A DNA stretch of 64,000 nt, taken from positions 27,287,922 to 27,351,921 of the forward strand of contig NC_060232.1 of assembly GCF_021155775.2 (NCBI RefSeq). The letters run 5' to 3'. The notes below the pieces were generated by a model. The model was not told the DNA's origin, made no database searches, and worked only from the letters and a program-made list of their open reading frames with translations. Shown one piece after another: positions 45,901-60,200 of this stretch. Each line of letters opens with the position of its first letter. The first letter of the stretch is position 1. Source of the stretch: Neodiprion pinetum. Its lineage: Eukaryota; Arthropoda; Insecta; Hymenoptera; Diprionidae. Both the position numbers and the translations under genes were made by a program.

Positions 45901-48900
45901 GCATTGAATTATTCAGGGAGAAGTTTACTCGTGTCGCGAGGACACTTTTTCCTCCCCATTCTTACGAAAAATTATCCAACTCAACCATTACCAAGTGTAT
46001 AACAAGTACTTCACTGGATTACAATTCGAATCCTGCCATAAAAAAAACTCTTCGCTAAGAAAATTTCCTTGCGTTTTTTGAACCCGTTTGCAGATAACTC
46101 AGAAATTTCGAGACAAGACGTGTTCTTATTTCCCCGATTTGATCCCACTTTAGAAGCGTTAACGGGGTAACAGAGCTGCAACGATGAGCAGAAAAATCCT
46201 TGACACACCTGCGCCACATACGATCGGAACGATAAAATAACACGTTCAGCAAGTAGCCAGTCATTTTCCGAGATAGAAGCGCAAAGCCGAAGCCGAGAGA
46301 TGGATATTTTTCTTAAACGCGTATAAATTCCATACGATTAGCGACGCTAGCTTTGGACTCAGCAGCGTTTATCGGTTAACTCATTACACGCTCTAATCAC
46401 ATATATTGCATGATAGTTATACCTAGCTCGGTTTACGAGATGAAGTTTTGAGTGTGCATATCCAGTTCTCCTCTTGCGGAGAATATGAAAGTGCGCAATC
46501 AAAATGATGTTGCAACTGTTAACGCGAACGAACGTGAGGAGTCAAAAGTTCATATTAAAATACCCCTGGAAAAGTCAACCGACCTGTGATGATTTTAACC
46601 AACCGCGCGATGCGCGCTGTTCTCCACACGCTGTTTAAGATTTCTCCGCATATCCGAGCCACAATGCATGCGCAGTCTTCGGACAAAATCGTGCAGACAA
46701 ATATCTACTCGGTAGAAATGTGCGCTGCAGTAGTTATGAGGCCCTGCTGATAGTAAAGACGAAGCAAAAAATGCGTGTAAGAGTTGGCCGACCACGATGG
46801 CGCACATGCGATGACGGGAAAGTCGAGTCGAGGAACAAGACGACCGGGAGGTTGACATTTTTTCATCCTTTCGTTACGCGATCATCGATACGGGGACAAT
46901 GGAAGGACAGAGTGCCACGATATAACTGAGCGATGAATAACTGCACGGTGCAGAGTGAATCTTAGTATCAACTTCCTGCGGGCGACGCGACGACTGCACG
47001 GTCCGACCTTTCGATCCGCAGAGAGTCTGAAACAGTCGGCGTGGTTTTATGCAAATCCGAGACGTGCTCTAGGATGTAAAGCAGCGTCTGTCATATCGGC
47101 GAATGCCAACGCTGCAGCTTGAGCGGGAGCCGCCTTATGCACCCTTCCCTTCGGTACCTGTTACATGACGATATTGGCGAATCGCGCATCAATCGGTTCT
47201 GCATACCGGACGTTTATCGTTGTTATTCGCTTTTTCCGCCATTCTCGGGATCGAGAGAAAAATGAAGACGTAAGAATTTCCGGAGAAATTTATAACGCGC
47301 CGCGCAGCTCCGTTCTCATTTGCTGGGATGATTTTTTGTTCGGAAAGCCTGTTTCTCCATTGACTGACATTTCGTGACTGTGCAAGAACCACGGTACGAC
47401 GGAGCTTCGGATGACTGAACGGATTACGAAAATCGTACAATCATCGCGAGTAAAATGTTCATTTTCAATTCCAACATGACGTAAAAGACAACAGCGAGAC
47501 TCTTGATCGCCAATCGACGTCGGATACGAGAGAGAGAGAGAGAAAAAGAGAGAGAGTGATATGGGAATTTGTCACAGTATCTTCGCTTTGTTACTCGACG
47601 TGGGCGAATCAACCAGATCCCTCTCACCTTTCCCTTCGCTTCTACGTTTACATCTACCGCATGCTTATACGCGTTTTCTGTAGGCGGAACGAGCCGCTTG
47701 GGCAAAGGTTTCAACCGATAGAAAGGTTGTTTCTAATAATAGTTTACTGCCACTTGTCCGAGCAGGTGTCACCGTTGGTTACAAACCGATTTATACGCCA
47801 TGCGTCAGGATATTTGTTACGTGATAAGAACAATAACGCTACACAGTCGCTTGAAAGTAACGCTCGGTTGATTTTCCATAAATTTTCGTGAAAAATGACG
47901 GAGTGATTGAGAAATATATTGTCGATATAAATCATTAATTTGCACTTCGCGCATATACTTATTGGGTTCGGTGCATGGATATAATTATGGCGATTCGCAA
48001 AGAAAAAGAGTTTCCAGGTCAATGATTTCAACGAATAGGGTATAAAATGATAACGCCCGAATTTGCTTACCAAGTATCCTGCAGTCTGAGAGTTTCGTTA
48101 CGCTCTTGAATCCAGAGACGTTTGTTTGTCGAATAAATTTTCTTACGCGGTTAACTCGGAATTATATAGAAGTCTTCGATACCGTTACACACGATGCGTG
48201 CGTGCGTGTGTAATTGGCAGGGTATCGTGTTCCTTACATAAGCTATTTGCATTTGATTTGGTATCAGTGGTAGTAACAAAATGCCTTCAAGTTATCACGG
48301 ACAAGTGGGACCGGCCATTAGTATTGATTGCGGACGGTATACCGGCACGCATAAGTCCCATCGTGAGACTCCACTGTATTACATGGTATATACATTTCTG
48401 TATTACATATAATCTGTATCGAGTAAACAGGCAGAGATAGATTATATTGTGCAGGGCAACAAGGCGTACTTAAGACTCGTGCGTGGTTAAACAGTAAATG
48501 GTGAAACACATATATCGGTTCCGGACAGGTGATATAGGTGGCGGGTAACCACACCTTATTCGTGAGCCGGTACATCTGATCTCAGTAAGACAATCGTAAA
48601 AATAATAAGCGACGAACGGTGTCTGCAGAACGTTTCGCGCGCCGTGCACCAGTCGCAATGTAGGAACTGGCAATTGCGCAATTTAATATCGAAACTGTGA
48701 AATCCCATTGCTAAACATCGCCGTAGACGTACTTTGCATTCTTCATTCGTTAAGAATATTCACCGATCAGCTGCCGATCTGTTGTTGATTTTCATGCGTT
48801 CGCAGATTTCTAATCCTTCGTTATACACGTGGTCCACTCGACGAGTGACAGCAAATAGTGGACTTCTGACGGCGAGCAAATGCATTTGAATGTTTCTACG

Positions 48901-51218
48901 GGCAGTCCGATGCTGTATCGGTAGAAACTTGAAAGGTAACTCTAAACTCATCCCATGTACAGTGCACATGTCTGCCGTATACAGCGCGTACATACATTAT
49001 ACACGCAATCGACAGGCAAAACAGAGAGAATGATTTATTGCGGATGAATGAGTTGAAAGTAATGAGCACAGTTTTTACCGCTCGTTGTCCTTTGTTTTTG
49101 TCGGTAACAGGTATCGAGAGCATGAAATCTTCGTCGTCACAGGCGAAATTCACTCGCATACACGTTCTGCAGCTGCTGCTGCAGCTCAGTGATCTCGAAT
49201 TTTGTCCAAAAATTGTTAATCTTTTCACGGTCACGCTGTCGGGCAGTTATTTTTTAACACGACAATATTGCAGCGTGATATTGCGATGCGGTCATGGAAG
49301 AGATATTTCGTTTTATTCGCAGGATGGCAAGTGCAGCCGGTAGGTGAAAGAAATAAGGAAAATGGAGAAATCGACACGGAAATGAGGACATCGCATCTTC
49401 AAGCTTTCCACTTGAATTTGCATCGTGCAAAAGTATGAGGGACGTACGGGAATTCGGTAACTTAAGAGAAGGGAAAAAACAGATCGAGGGTGATCGGCGG
49501 GCAGGTGAAACGATGACCGCTGTTCTTATTATGCACAATTCCTAGAGCACGCTTTCGTAATTGGCGAGCTGTTGGGTTCAATGAACGAATTTTTGTGCGA
49601 ACAGGTGATGCACCGAGCGACGGATGAGCGCAGAATTCATTTGCGATAATTCCGTGAGATGTTACATCGCGAATCACGATCGCTGTTCAAAGGTATGAAT
49701 GCATTAATTTTCCGCCTCCGTGTAATAAATTACACCAGTAGCGTTCGCTTCGTAGATGATACATAGGTACTTACATCCGCGAGTCACTGTCGAATGCAAA
49801 TTTGATATAAATCACTGTCCAAGTCAATCCTGGAGTCTATGGTATAACCTTTGAGTAATCGTGACGAATGTTTACCGCCGAGTACAGTCGTGTCGTGACC
49901 ACCGGTTCAAATTACAATTCCAACTTTAATCCCGTTTCTAATCGTGAGATCGGGTCCGGTTCGTCTTGAGAAAAATTTCCCGCGTAAGCCACCCAAAGAG
50001 ACGCTCACATCCAATCGGCACGGTTTCTAATGTAAAATATTTACTGGGTACAGTATGACCTTGAAATTTTCATCCTACAATTTTACTCGCTTTATAAATA
50101 CCACATTGGACTGATCGAAACGCCGGCTGATGCAAGTTCAAGTCCAACATCAATCCTCAACAACTTTGTCCTCATACGTAATTCATCACGGCCATGTTAT
50201 AATTACCAAAAAAATACCGACGATCCGTTTTTCGACATTCTTCTGTGGGCTGGAAGAGCTTAATTGTCACCATTAAAACTGTCGCATACTTATGAGAGTC
50301 ATGAGTTGTTTTCAGACCTGTGACTACGCGAAATAATTTTACACACCGAATGACGAGAGATGTCGAACAAAAGAAACTAGAATGCTTTATAGCTTTTCGA
50401 CTTGCCTACCTTATGTATTTTTAAATCATATCTCTCAGCACGTCGGCTGCAGTACAATTAATAAAGCAGTTGGCTATCCGTTTCGTGCGACATTGTGCGA
50501 TTAATCACCGTTTCCAAAATTCGTTCACGACAACAGAGCACTGGTACAGTAAAATAATAATCAGGTCTCTGGTGGTCTTGAATTCGGGCCTGTATTCGCG
50601 TAGAAATTATTACCATGAAATAGACGAGGTACGAAAAAAAAACGAAATATGTACAAAAAAGAAGAAAAAAACAGTTTTTGTTGCGGATGAAACGAGCCAG
50701 ACTTACGTAAAATAACAGTTTTCGTTCGCAAAGGTCGTTTTTAACGGTCGTCGAAGCGGCTAAATGCGAAAAATAATACATATGCGGTATGCGGATAAAA
50801 AATTAGCAAAACAAGAAAGCCATAATTGCAAGCGATACAGCGTTTGTTACGACAAGTATAGGTGTGTATTTTTATTATTATTATTTTTTGCTGCGAAAGG
50901 TGTGTTTTTTTTCCAAGAGTTCGCTCTCGGTGCCGCGATTATGCCAATCCCTGTATGCGTGGAATTATTTATGAGGCGGCATCGCGTGGGCCGGACAAGC
51001 AAAGAGAAGTGTAACATTACTCTGTTTCACAGTATCGAAGTTGTCGAGAGAGTTAGGAGGTATAAATGTATAAAGAGTTAGAAACAACCGGGCACCGGCT
51101 ACCTACACAGTGTCCATTCACACCTGGGCCGCATTCGTAAAGTCCATTGATATTTTCAGTTAAAAATTTACCGTCACCCCCGACCGTAAGGCAAGGCGTA
51201 TATGTATCCTCTATATAC

Positions 51219-51252
<34 letters not shown>

Positions 51253-54200
51253 GTGTGCATATGTATATACACATATAGAAGTTGTCGCCAAGTGAGAGAG
51301 CTGGGAATTCTTATACATTTATCCCGAAACTGGTTTCAGCGATAAATCGAGGACCGGACACGTCACCAAGCAACAATACTTGTACACCGTTTCGCGCTGC
51401 AGACGCGTATTACTTGCGTAAAAGTCATTTTACAGTTACAAGCGCTTCTACAGATGATGCTCCTTGGGCGTTTCGGACGCGATATAGCAATAATGGCGAA
51501 TTGTTAGGTCTCTTCGTTCTTGTTTCTCCTGCGTGACTATGCCGATCACAGATCCACGGTATACGTTAGGTGTAGGATGTAACGTTTGCTATTTAACTTT
51601 TACTCCGACGAATCATTGCGGACATTTGCCACTTTCGAGATCCTAATTTTGCAACTCGAATGGAGTGTAACAACAAGTAAAAGTGACTCAGAGACCGCAT
51701 TAGATAGTCGCCCGATACTCCCGAAAGAAATTGTATTATTACGAAAGGTGGGCTCCGATAGTCACCCGTGGACTGGAAATAATAGGTACTCAGATTCTAA
51801 TTATTCGCAATTATACAGTTGTAGTGCGCAGCCTGTTATAAGGAAGCAATTTCTTCTCAAAATATAAACTCTCAATTGCGTATAGCGTTATTCTATTTAT
51901 TTTTGATAATGAAAGTAGGTACAAGCGTGCCGCTCTGTGAGGTGCAATTAGGTACCACCGGTCGAAAAATGAAAGTCTGATATATATTTGCGGACAGGCG
52001 CATCGCGTTAGCAACGGTGCTTTAACATTAGCTACGAATAATTGAATTCATGCTAGAATTAGTAACAGACTGGCTCAGTCCGCGCCTTGACGAGGATTTG
52101 ATCTGCAAACTCTTTGCTCAATCATATTCGTGTGGAAACAGACAAGTCAGCGATAGCGAATAATGCAGCAGGAATCATGGCTGCAAACCTGCAATTATGT
52201 AAATTTGCAGTTTCAGATCAGATTTTCGGATGTATTAATGCCGAAGTTGACTGACAAATGAAGTCGTCAATCCGTAATTAAGTGGACGTCATCCAGTGCG
52301 AAAGAGAAAGTGTAGAGGAGAAAGAAGTAGAGGAAAGCTCGGCTACAGTGTTACGGGATGCTGAAAAGCCTAAACTTCAGCGCCATTCCTACGTTTCGGC
52401 ATTAAAAATTGAGACAAGTTGGATAGCTGAGTATCAACATCAGCGAAGCGAACGCGAAGGTTGAGTTGAGCGCAAAACAAGATTATGGTACGTGACCGTG
52501 GGCACGTTCATTTTCATTTCATTAAACCGCATTCGGCAAGATAATTGGCCACCCGTACATTTTGACCAATAAAACCGGTGAATTAACCCTGTGCCGAAAA
52601 TAGAACCATGGAACTGTGATACTCGTATATTCACGGTAGCTGCTGACCGCAAAAATGCTTATTATTAAATTCATTCGCAAGACATAGACGCAAGGCACCG
52701 ATTTGACTCATTGGAGGATGAAATGAGTTTGTGAGCATAGCGTTATTATCTCACACCGTATTACGAGACCTTGCAATGGTTGAACCTCAGCTCATATTTT
52801 CCAGCCTGTTTTTACGATAATTGTCCTCCACCATGGTCGCGGGATGACAATAATACGCCATTTTTTCTGTCTCTCGTATGTGCAATTTTTCTGATAACAC
52901 CTTTTCAGCCGAACGTGTAATGACGTTAGCCGGACTGAAAAGCTATCGTGGCTGCGACTAGCGTAAGGCGTGCATTTACATGTTATCTTGAAAGGAGTAA
53001 TAATACGGCTATTCATCAATCACACTACGCGCCACCGCCTCCTTGTCATACTTTCCTGGGGTATTAGCCTACATACGATGTGCGATAGACGCATGCAGGG
53101 CTGTGTAAAATTGTACCTTTTAATCGTGGAAATGTAGAACTAAGCTGCTAGGGCCCTATACTAACTGAGCTATAAATCGGATATCGAGCAAGACCTCGCT
53201 ATTATGGTATGCATGTACATTATACATATACAAAGATGCATATTTTTCACAAGAGATAAAATATCGAACTTTCTTGTTATGCTTTAGATGCGTAGACGCG
53301 TGTGTATGTATTTTAGCGTTAATGACCTAGACGGTGTGAGCTTTCAATTAGGAAACCGCGGTAATTGGCTAACGTCAATTCCCTCACCTGCGACCGGCGA
53401 TAATCTCACCTATCACGCAATCCGTTCACGATGTACAGTGCACTCCAAGAAAGTAATAAATTTTATCCGTGATTCAGCAAGTTGCCGACAGTGAAGCGAG
53501 CCGTTATTTATGTACATAACACCGGGACGAGAAAACAAACCTGTTGATGGCGTTTGCAGCAACAACAAGGATCGAAAAAGTATAAATAAACAAAAAAATA
53601 AAATAAGTACGTATATGTACCCACAATCGGATTTCAATCGATTCAATTGTCCTCTACCGCTGATAACAGTTTTTTTTTCTTCTTCGAAGAAAAGATACTT
53701 CGATCGATTACAGGGATTATTTTGACTAAAGCGAGGTAATATTTCATCGAACAAAATTTATTTGTCCTTATAACAAATTGCCGTGAGATCATAACCCGCG
53801 ATGCGGAAGCGCTTCGATTCAAGGCTCCACGGTTATTCATCCATCTCATTTCTTATTGTTCATTGTAGTTTGAATAGCGCAACACGAATAGAAGCGTTAA
53901 AAATAGAAACAAAAATTGAAAATGTATGGTAAGAAGCAGTAAAAAAAAAAAAAAAAAATGGAAAGAAATAAAAAAATGCGGTACACGCCGAGTTCGGGCC
54001 ATGTGAAATAGTAATTCGACATCGGAGATGAGGTAATAGTTTTCTTAATGCCCTGACATAACAATGAGATCACAGCCCACGCAAGAAATTAGCAAATACG
54101 CACGGAAACGGTCGAGAGAAGGTGTGCCGAACAGGCAAGGTACGTACGCTAAATTATATTTATCACCTGCAAGGAGAAGGCAGGTAGACTGGTTGGTTTG

Positions 54201-57200
54201 TATATTTGTTCCCGTCGTCTTGCGACCGGTCCCAGTTTGTCAAACGAGCCAACGACACGTACGTCTTTTTTTTCTTTTTTTTTACTCTTCGCCGAAGAGT
54301 GGTCCAGTATCTTCGATATACGCTCGGCTCTGATCTCTGAAGATTACCGGGCGCTGATATCCTCCTGAAATTTATGCTAATGCAAAATTTAATCCTTGAC
54401 GTAAGCTGCAACCAGTCCGCGTACGAGAGTCTCTTCGTTTTCGTATTTATCGTTACAAACTCTATTTTCTCATTATTTTGTCGGTTGTGAAACGTATCTT
54501 GAAAAAAACACCTTCAGACGAAGTTGAAGCCGGTCGTTTTTTTAAAAATGTTTTCGATCAATTTCACGGGTAATTTCGCGAGGCAGAAATCGGTGGTTAG
54601 AACCAATATCGAAGTATGTATTATGTGCCTCGACCAAGGATAGGAATCCCGAAAACAGCTGTGCGTCCGTATTTTTTCATTTCACGAGTGATTACGGAAC
54701 TGGTTTTATGGGTCACAATCGGAATTACGATGGCACCCGCCAAAGAGAAACTCTCGGTGACTTAGTGACCAAAATGACGGGCATTAATCAAACAACACGA
54801 AAAAGATATGAAGTATGTATAGATTTTGTGATCGAGCGTGTTCCAGATCCTTGATCACGTCGTTAAATCACGGACGCAAAGGCCAGGCCTAATCCGTCGA
54901 ATTCGTAACCGATGAGAATTACGTAATAGTTGAGCCATCGGAATCACTGACCTCAATGCCATGATCGGAAACAGCGTCCGAGCATACTGAATAATAAGAA
55001 GAATGAAGAACGAAACGAGACAGTTTGTAACAATACGAGATAGAGGCATGTTCCGAGTTTGATTGATGAGAATATCGTGAGATAGTGGCTCGAGGGGGCA
55101 TCCACCTTAATTCACTTCGCTGCACTTCAGTTAACTTCAGTTTGGACAGTGAAAGGCATGAAAAGCATAACGTCCTGCAGGTTCACGTATAACGAAACAA
55201 ACCCTCCACCAACCCGTTGCTGAAACGGTGAGTCCAGCCGAGGTGAATAGGCTACACTTCCTTTTTATCCCCAGCACGGCTAAGCCGCGAAAGAAATAAA
55301 AACACCTTAGTGTATTCTCAGCGTGCGACTCCCAGAGATAATAGATAATGTAATCTACACGGAGGCAGAGATTATGCATCCTCGAGATTCACGACAGAGA
55401 TTTCGCGGTGATCTATGGACATCGGGAACGACGCGGCGACGTAGCGAAGCTCCGGAGAGGAAAAGAAACAACAATCGCATTGCCTAGGCGTCGAGGAAGG
55501 ACTGTGTTCACACCAAGTGCAGGTCTTCACCCACGTTGAGGAATTGCTTCGGCGATTTCCTCTGAGCATTGTGTCCGCGCGCAGCTCGAAGCTTCGAGCA
55601 ATCGTACGGGTGCTGTTTCGACCGGCGAAATACGGTCCAATTGAACAATTGTCGTCACATGACAGTGGTGGGCACGAAGAGGAATGGGACTGATGGATAC
55701 GTGACGTCAGACTTTCGCCGGATATTTTCGTGGGAGAGAATTAATACCGCGGAGTGACTCAGTAGAACTGGACTCCAGCTTCCGTCACGACTGTAATACC
55801 TTGAAGATGGACAGAAAGGAATTCCCCGTGATTTACGTAAGCAGTGGATGTAGAGATACGATCCGACTCTCTAAGGAATATTGTAATCCTTGGGGCTAAG
55901 AAAGATAACGTGCCCACATAATGTATACCTTACGTACAGCTACTCTCGAGTATCGCGTTTTTACCAACGGCAAATGTCATTAGCAAACCTAATTGGCTGA
56001 TTGGGTGCAGCACTGCTTCTCCGGTGTTTTATGTCGTTCGAAAGGAAAAACACGCAAACCGCGCGAAATTCACCCGCCTTCACTCACTTTCGGCCAAGTC
56101 ACGCACTCTCGCACCGGAGGAGAGGCTCCAACCTTCCGGCGTTGAATTAAATCTTGGAAAGTTTTCCCACACAAACTCAATCTCCGCACATTTATACTGT
56201 ATTCTAATTGATCGAACGTACGTCGGAGAGATCTTCTCACTTATGATCGCAACCGTCAAGAATTGAGCACTCTGTTCTCATTTCAAAAAGCCTATGATGA
56301 CACTCGAAACTTCTCCAATTTTTTCAACGCACATTCTCCGATTCTATAGAGAGTAGGGAACTGCATAGTATCGATAACGATGCAGTCGAAACCAGGCTAC
56401 GGATTGACGCGCCCATCGCTTCGACTTTATCTGGTGCAGTCCACATCCAGCCCCAGTTCCCAGGAGGGACTCTGATCGTTTACCGTAACTCTGCACGACT
56501 CTGCGTTCTCTCCGGATCAGGCATGGTTAGTCATAATCCGTTGGGTACAACCCAATGATTGTCAAATCAGTTTGGCGATTGGAACCCCGGTTTTGCAACC
56601 AGCTTGGATCTGGTACCCATCAGAATTGGTGGCCGAGAGCGCGGCAAAACGTCACGTTAAAGTCGCACGTACGTATAATTATCTCGACAGATCTGCGATA
56701 TCAAAACTGTTATCTTTGGATCTCGATACTTCCTAGTTGTCACATCGAATTACAGTTTTGCTATTCGCCGATCCAAGGTCTACCGCGATATGTCTTGAGA
56801 GGATAAAAAGTCCGCGAGGTGCGGACCGTCGATTCGAGGCATGTTAATTGCGGACCGTGGCCAGACCAGCATTGTTTCATCTGAAAAGTTTGTCCTCTGA
56901 CTTCATCCCATTCGTACGGGACTGGCGAATTAAGGGTCAGAGGTGTCACGCCGTCGGTTAAAGGTGATTTGGCAAAACTGCGATGTTGCAAAGCGACTGC
57001 CATTACCTATTGGCGTGGAGGCAGGCTCAGTCATAGGAATGCTCGCCTATCTTGTATGATCTAAGAAATCACATTAAACTACTGTGAAGCCCACACGCGT
57101 GTCGCGCATGACTTGAAGAGTGCATAAGGAAGGAGAAACCAAATTCCGAGGCTGTTATAGGAGTGTCTCGATTCGGTTTCATAAGCTTAATTCATGAGCT

Positions 57201-60200
57201 CTCCAACTATCTCTGTCTTGCTATTATACTCACAATTTTACACAGCTCAGGAAGACGTGTGCGCGTGTGCGTTTACAACGTGAGTATTTCGCTCAGATTG
57301 AGACTGCCACCGCCTACCGAGGCGCTCGACTATAACTGCAGCTCGGTTTAATGATCGGTCTTTAGAAAGGCGTGTATGAACTACCGGTCTTAAATAATCA
57401 TTGATTTAGTTAATAATTTCATTCGACGCGGTAGACCGCCTCGGCTTGTTTAATCAATGGGTTTAGCACGATTCAGAAACACAATTAGCGCCGCTGCCTC
57501 AACGCACGAAGGCATCAATGGAATTTCAACCCAGCTTTTATCCCGTTTAAAAATTCAATGAAACGACTTAAAAGGTTCTTGTCACATATTACACCGCGTA
57601 TTATTGCTCTGCATATGTACACCATGAATATTAGCTAAGTCGGATTCAGAGAACAGAGTAGAAAACGTGGTTTTCAATCATCTGCTGCTCCAGTATGGGT
57701 CATCGATGCATACTCTTTGTTGAACAAGTAGTCACATCTTTCTCCTCGATGAATTGACAATCATTTCCCACAGTCAAGTCTATCAACTTTTGAGTATTTC
57801 AAATTAGTGAATCAAGATAAAGACCGTAGATCTCTGAAAATTATGCACCTTAGTGAACCGAGTAAAATTCAAGGGACTAACCGTTGGACCGAGGTCGAGG
57901 AGAATACATAACATATCAACTTTCTTTGACCTTTTTCTTTTATCATCGTCACACAGACGAGGCTCTCCATTTCATACAAACAGCCGGAACACTCGAGTTC
58001 GACGTTGAAGCATTCACGTCGTATCCAACTCCAGATACAATCGCCGGGGAACTAGGCGAAGAATGGTGACTCTTCAAGCGCCCTCGAGTAGTACAGGCAC
58101 TCGAGCAGGATCCTTCCAACCCCGATCCTCGATTGTTTTTACCTACGAAGTGCTTGTCCTCTTTATCCCGGTCTATCGAGTAAATGAAAAAATTGCGAAA
58201 GGTATGTTTAGCTCGCGTTTTATCAATCCGCTTTGCTGGTTTTAATACAGAAATTGCAGAATTGTCAAGCATCCGCGGAGTGTCGTGAGAGAGTGACCTT
58301 ATGCTTGGCTACACCGTGTGGATTGCCCTAGGCCCCGCTCACAGTGTCCCACTCAGAGGCCTCACCGCACATTTGATAGAGGATCTCAGATCTGACCTAG
58401 GTAATTATTATTAGCTGGGTGGATGCACGCGTTCGCCTATGTAACGAGGGCAGGACACTTTCAAACGCGAGATGGTGCGCCGAAGGAGAGACCGTACTTC
58501 CACAACGTCGCTCCTAAGTCGTGAACAACGTCAGCGAACCGGGCTCAAAGGTCAGTGTCAGAACTCGTGTTGAACAATGCAAAGTGGATTTACACTTGGT
58601 GCGGACAAATGCACGTTGGTATACCTATTTCCATACGGCACTCACCTTTCCTGCCCAAGTCGTCGAGAACATGACCCCGTGACTCGACTGCTATAAACAT
58701 TACTTGTGAGTCAACTGTCGATGCGGTAGTGAGAAATGTTTGGAAGCCTTGAACCTTCGCTCAAGCATATTACGTCTTTGGTCATTTGGACCGATGATGA
58801 AACCTCTTGAATTGAACGCCGGTGCCGTGAGTTGAAAACTGACGATTGTCGATCTTTGCCAATACGCGGACTGAAAAGTAACGACAATGTATTTCATGGC
58901 GTCCGGTGATGTGCGCGGGTTTTTCTGCTTCCTGCATTAAAGTTCTTGTAATCTTTTCAGGCAATCATCTCGGTGGCCGAGCTTTAATGTTTCATGGCGA
59001 AATCACGCGGAGTACACACCACGATGACAAAGAATGGATCGTTGCGAGATCGATCGAAACACGATATCCGCACCGAAAGAGAATTATACTCGTTGATCGC
59101 ACACATGGGCTTACGAACTCTGCATGCGTGTAGGTATTATACATTGTACGTACGTGCCATATTAATATCTTGGGAATTCATCAATTTCCGAGTCAGCGAA
59201 GCGGATAGAAAGTATAAAACGGCATTTCTGGTCACACTCGAGCTCCTCTCGCTGGCCAATAAGAGACCAGGTGTATGCGATACGTCAAATACAGGCTCAT
59301 ACGCGATCACCGTACAAAGAGATTATTCCGAAGCGTGTCTCCGTTTGGCACGCGCCAGCCCTAGCCGCGTCTCTCAATGTAGACGTTGCATAATACAAAC
59401 GCCCTCGGAATGCCGCTACTGTCTTGTCGCGATTGATTCATTGCCTGCCTAGTAAAACAGATTAAATTCCTACCGGCTGTGGTCCTGCTACCGATGCGAA
59501 ACGTGTGAAAGGTGCGTCCATTGGTCTGCAGATATACCGACGGATGCATGTTTCGCGGACGCGTTGTCGCGAAATTGAAATAGACGGATTCAGCGAAAAG
59601 ATCGTTCTTCTCGTTCGTCGGCATTAACATTTGTCTACAAATTTGTCAGCTATTATAAGCAGACGGTGAACTCGAGCTTTCGCGGAAAGGAAAAGGAACG
59701 TTAACGGCAGAAAAGGGTGATAAGTGAAAAAAAAAAAAAATACCGAGCAAGCCGACGGATAAACGCAGAATAAACGCTCTGTGCAATTGTGCGAATACCT
59801 TGGCCAACTCGGTGAAGCTACAAATCCGTTGTCCATATATATGCAAATTATCTCAACCAACAAGTCGGCAGCGGTCGGCCTCGCCTCTTCGGCGATTGAA
59901 CCTTAAGCTCGTTTTACACCTGCCTACTTTTGTCACGCTTTTCTCGTTTCGCAGCTGCAAATGAATTGCCAATGGCGTTTTGAAAAGTATCCATAAAGCA
60001 CTTTTCCCGAAAGTTCAAAGACAATCAACGACATGATTTGGAAAGTTTTTCTTTTCCGTGAAATACCTACGGTAGTTTTTTTTCTCGTTGTTCCTTGTTT
60101 TCTTTTTTTTTTTTTCTTTTTTGTAAAAATATACACATCTCTGGTTCTTTTGGCAGCAGAAATTTTCTTCAACAATTAAATGTACCCTACACGGGTGTAA

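Noticed and set aside
56555..57003. Overlapping 80-codon frames in the Storkhead intron as a nested gene
   Set aside because: No domain, splice support or family resemblance; similar frames occur throughout the more GC-rich intron by chance.
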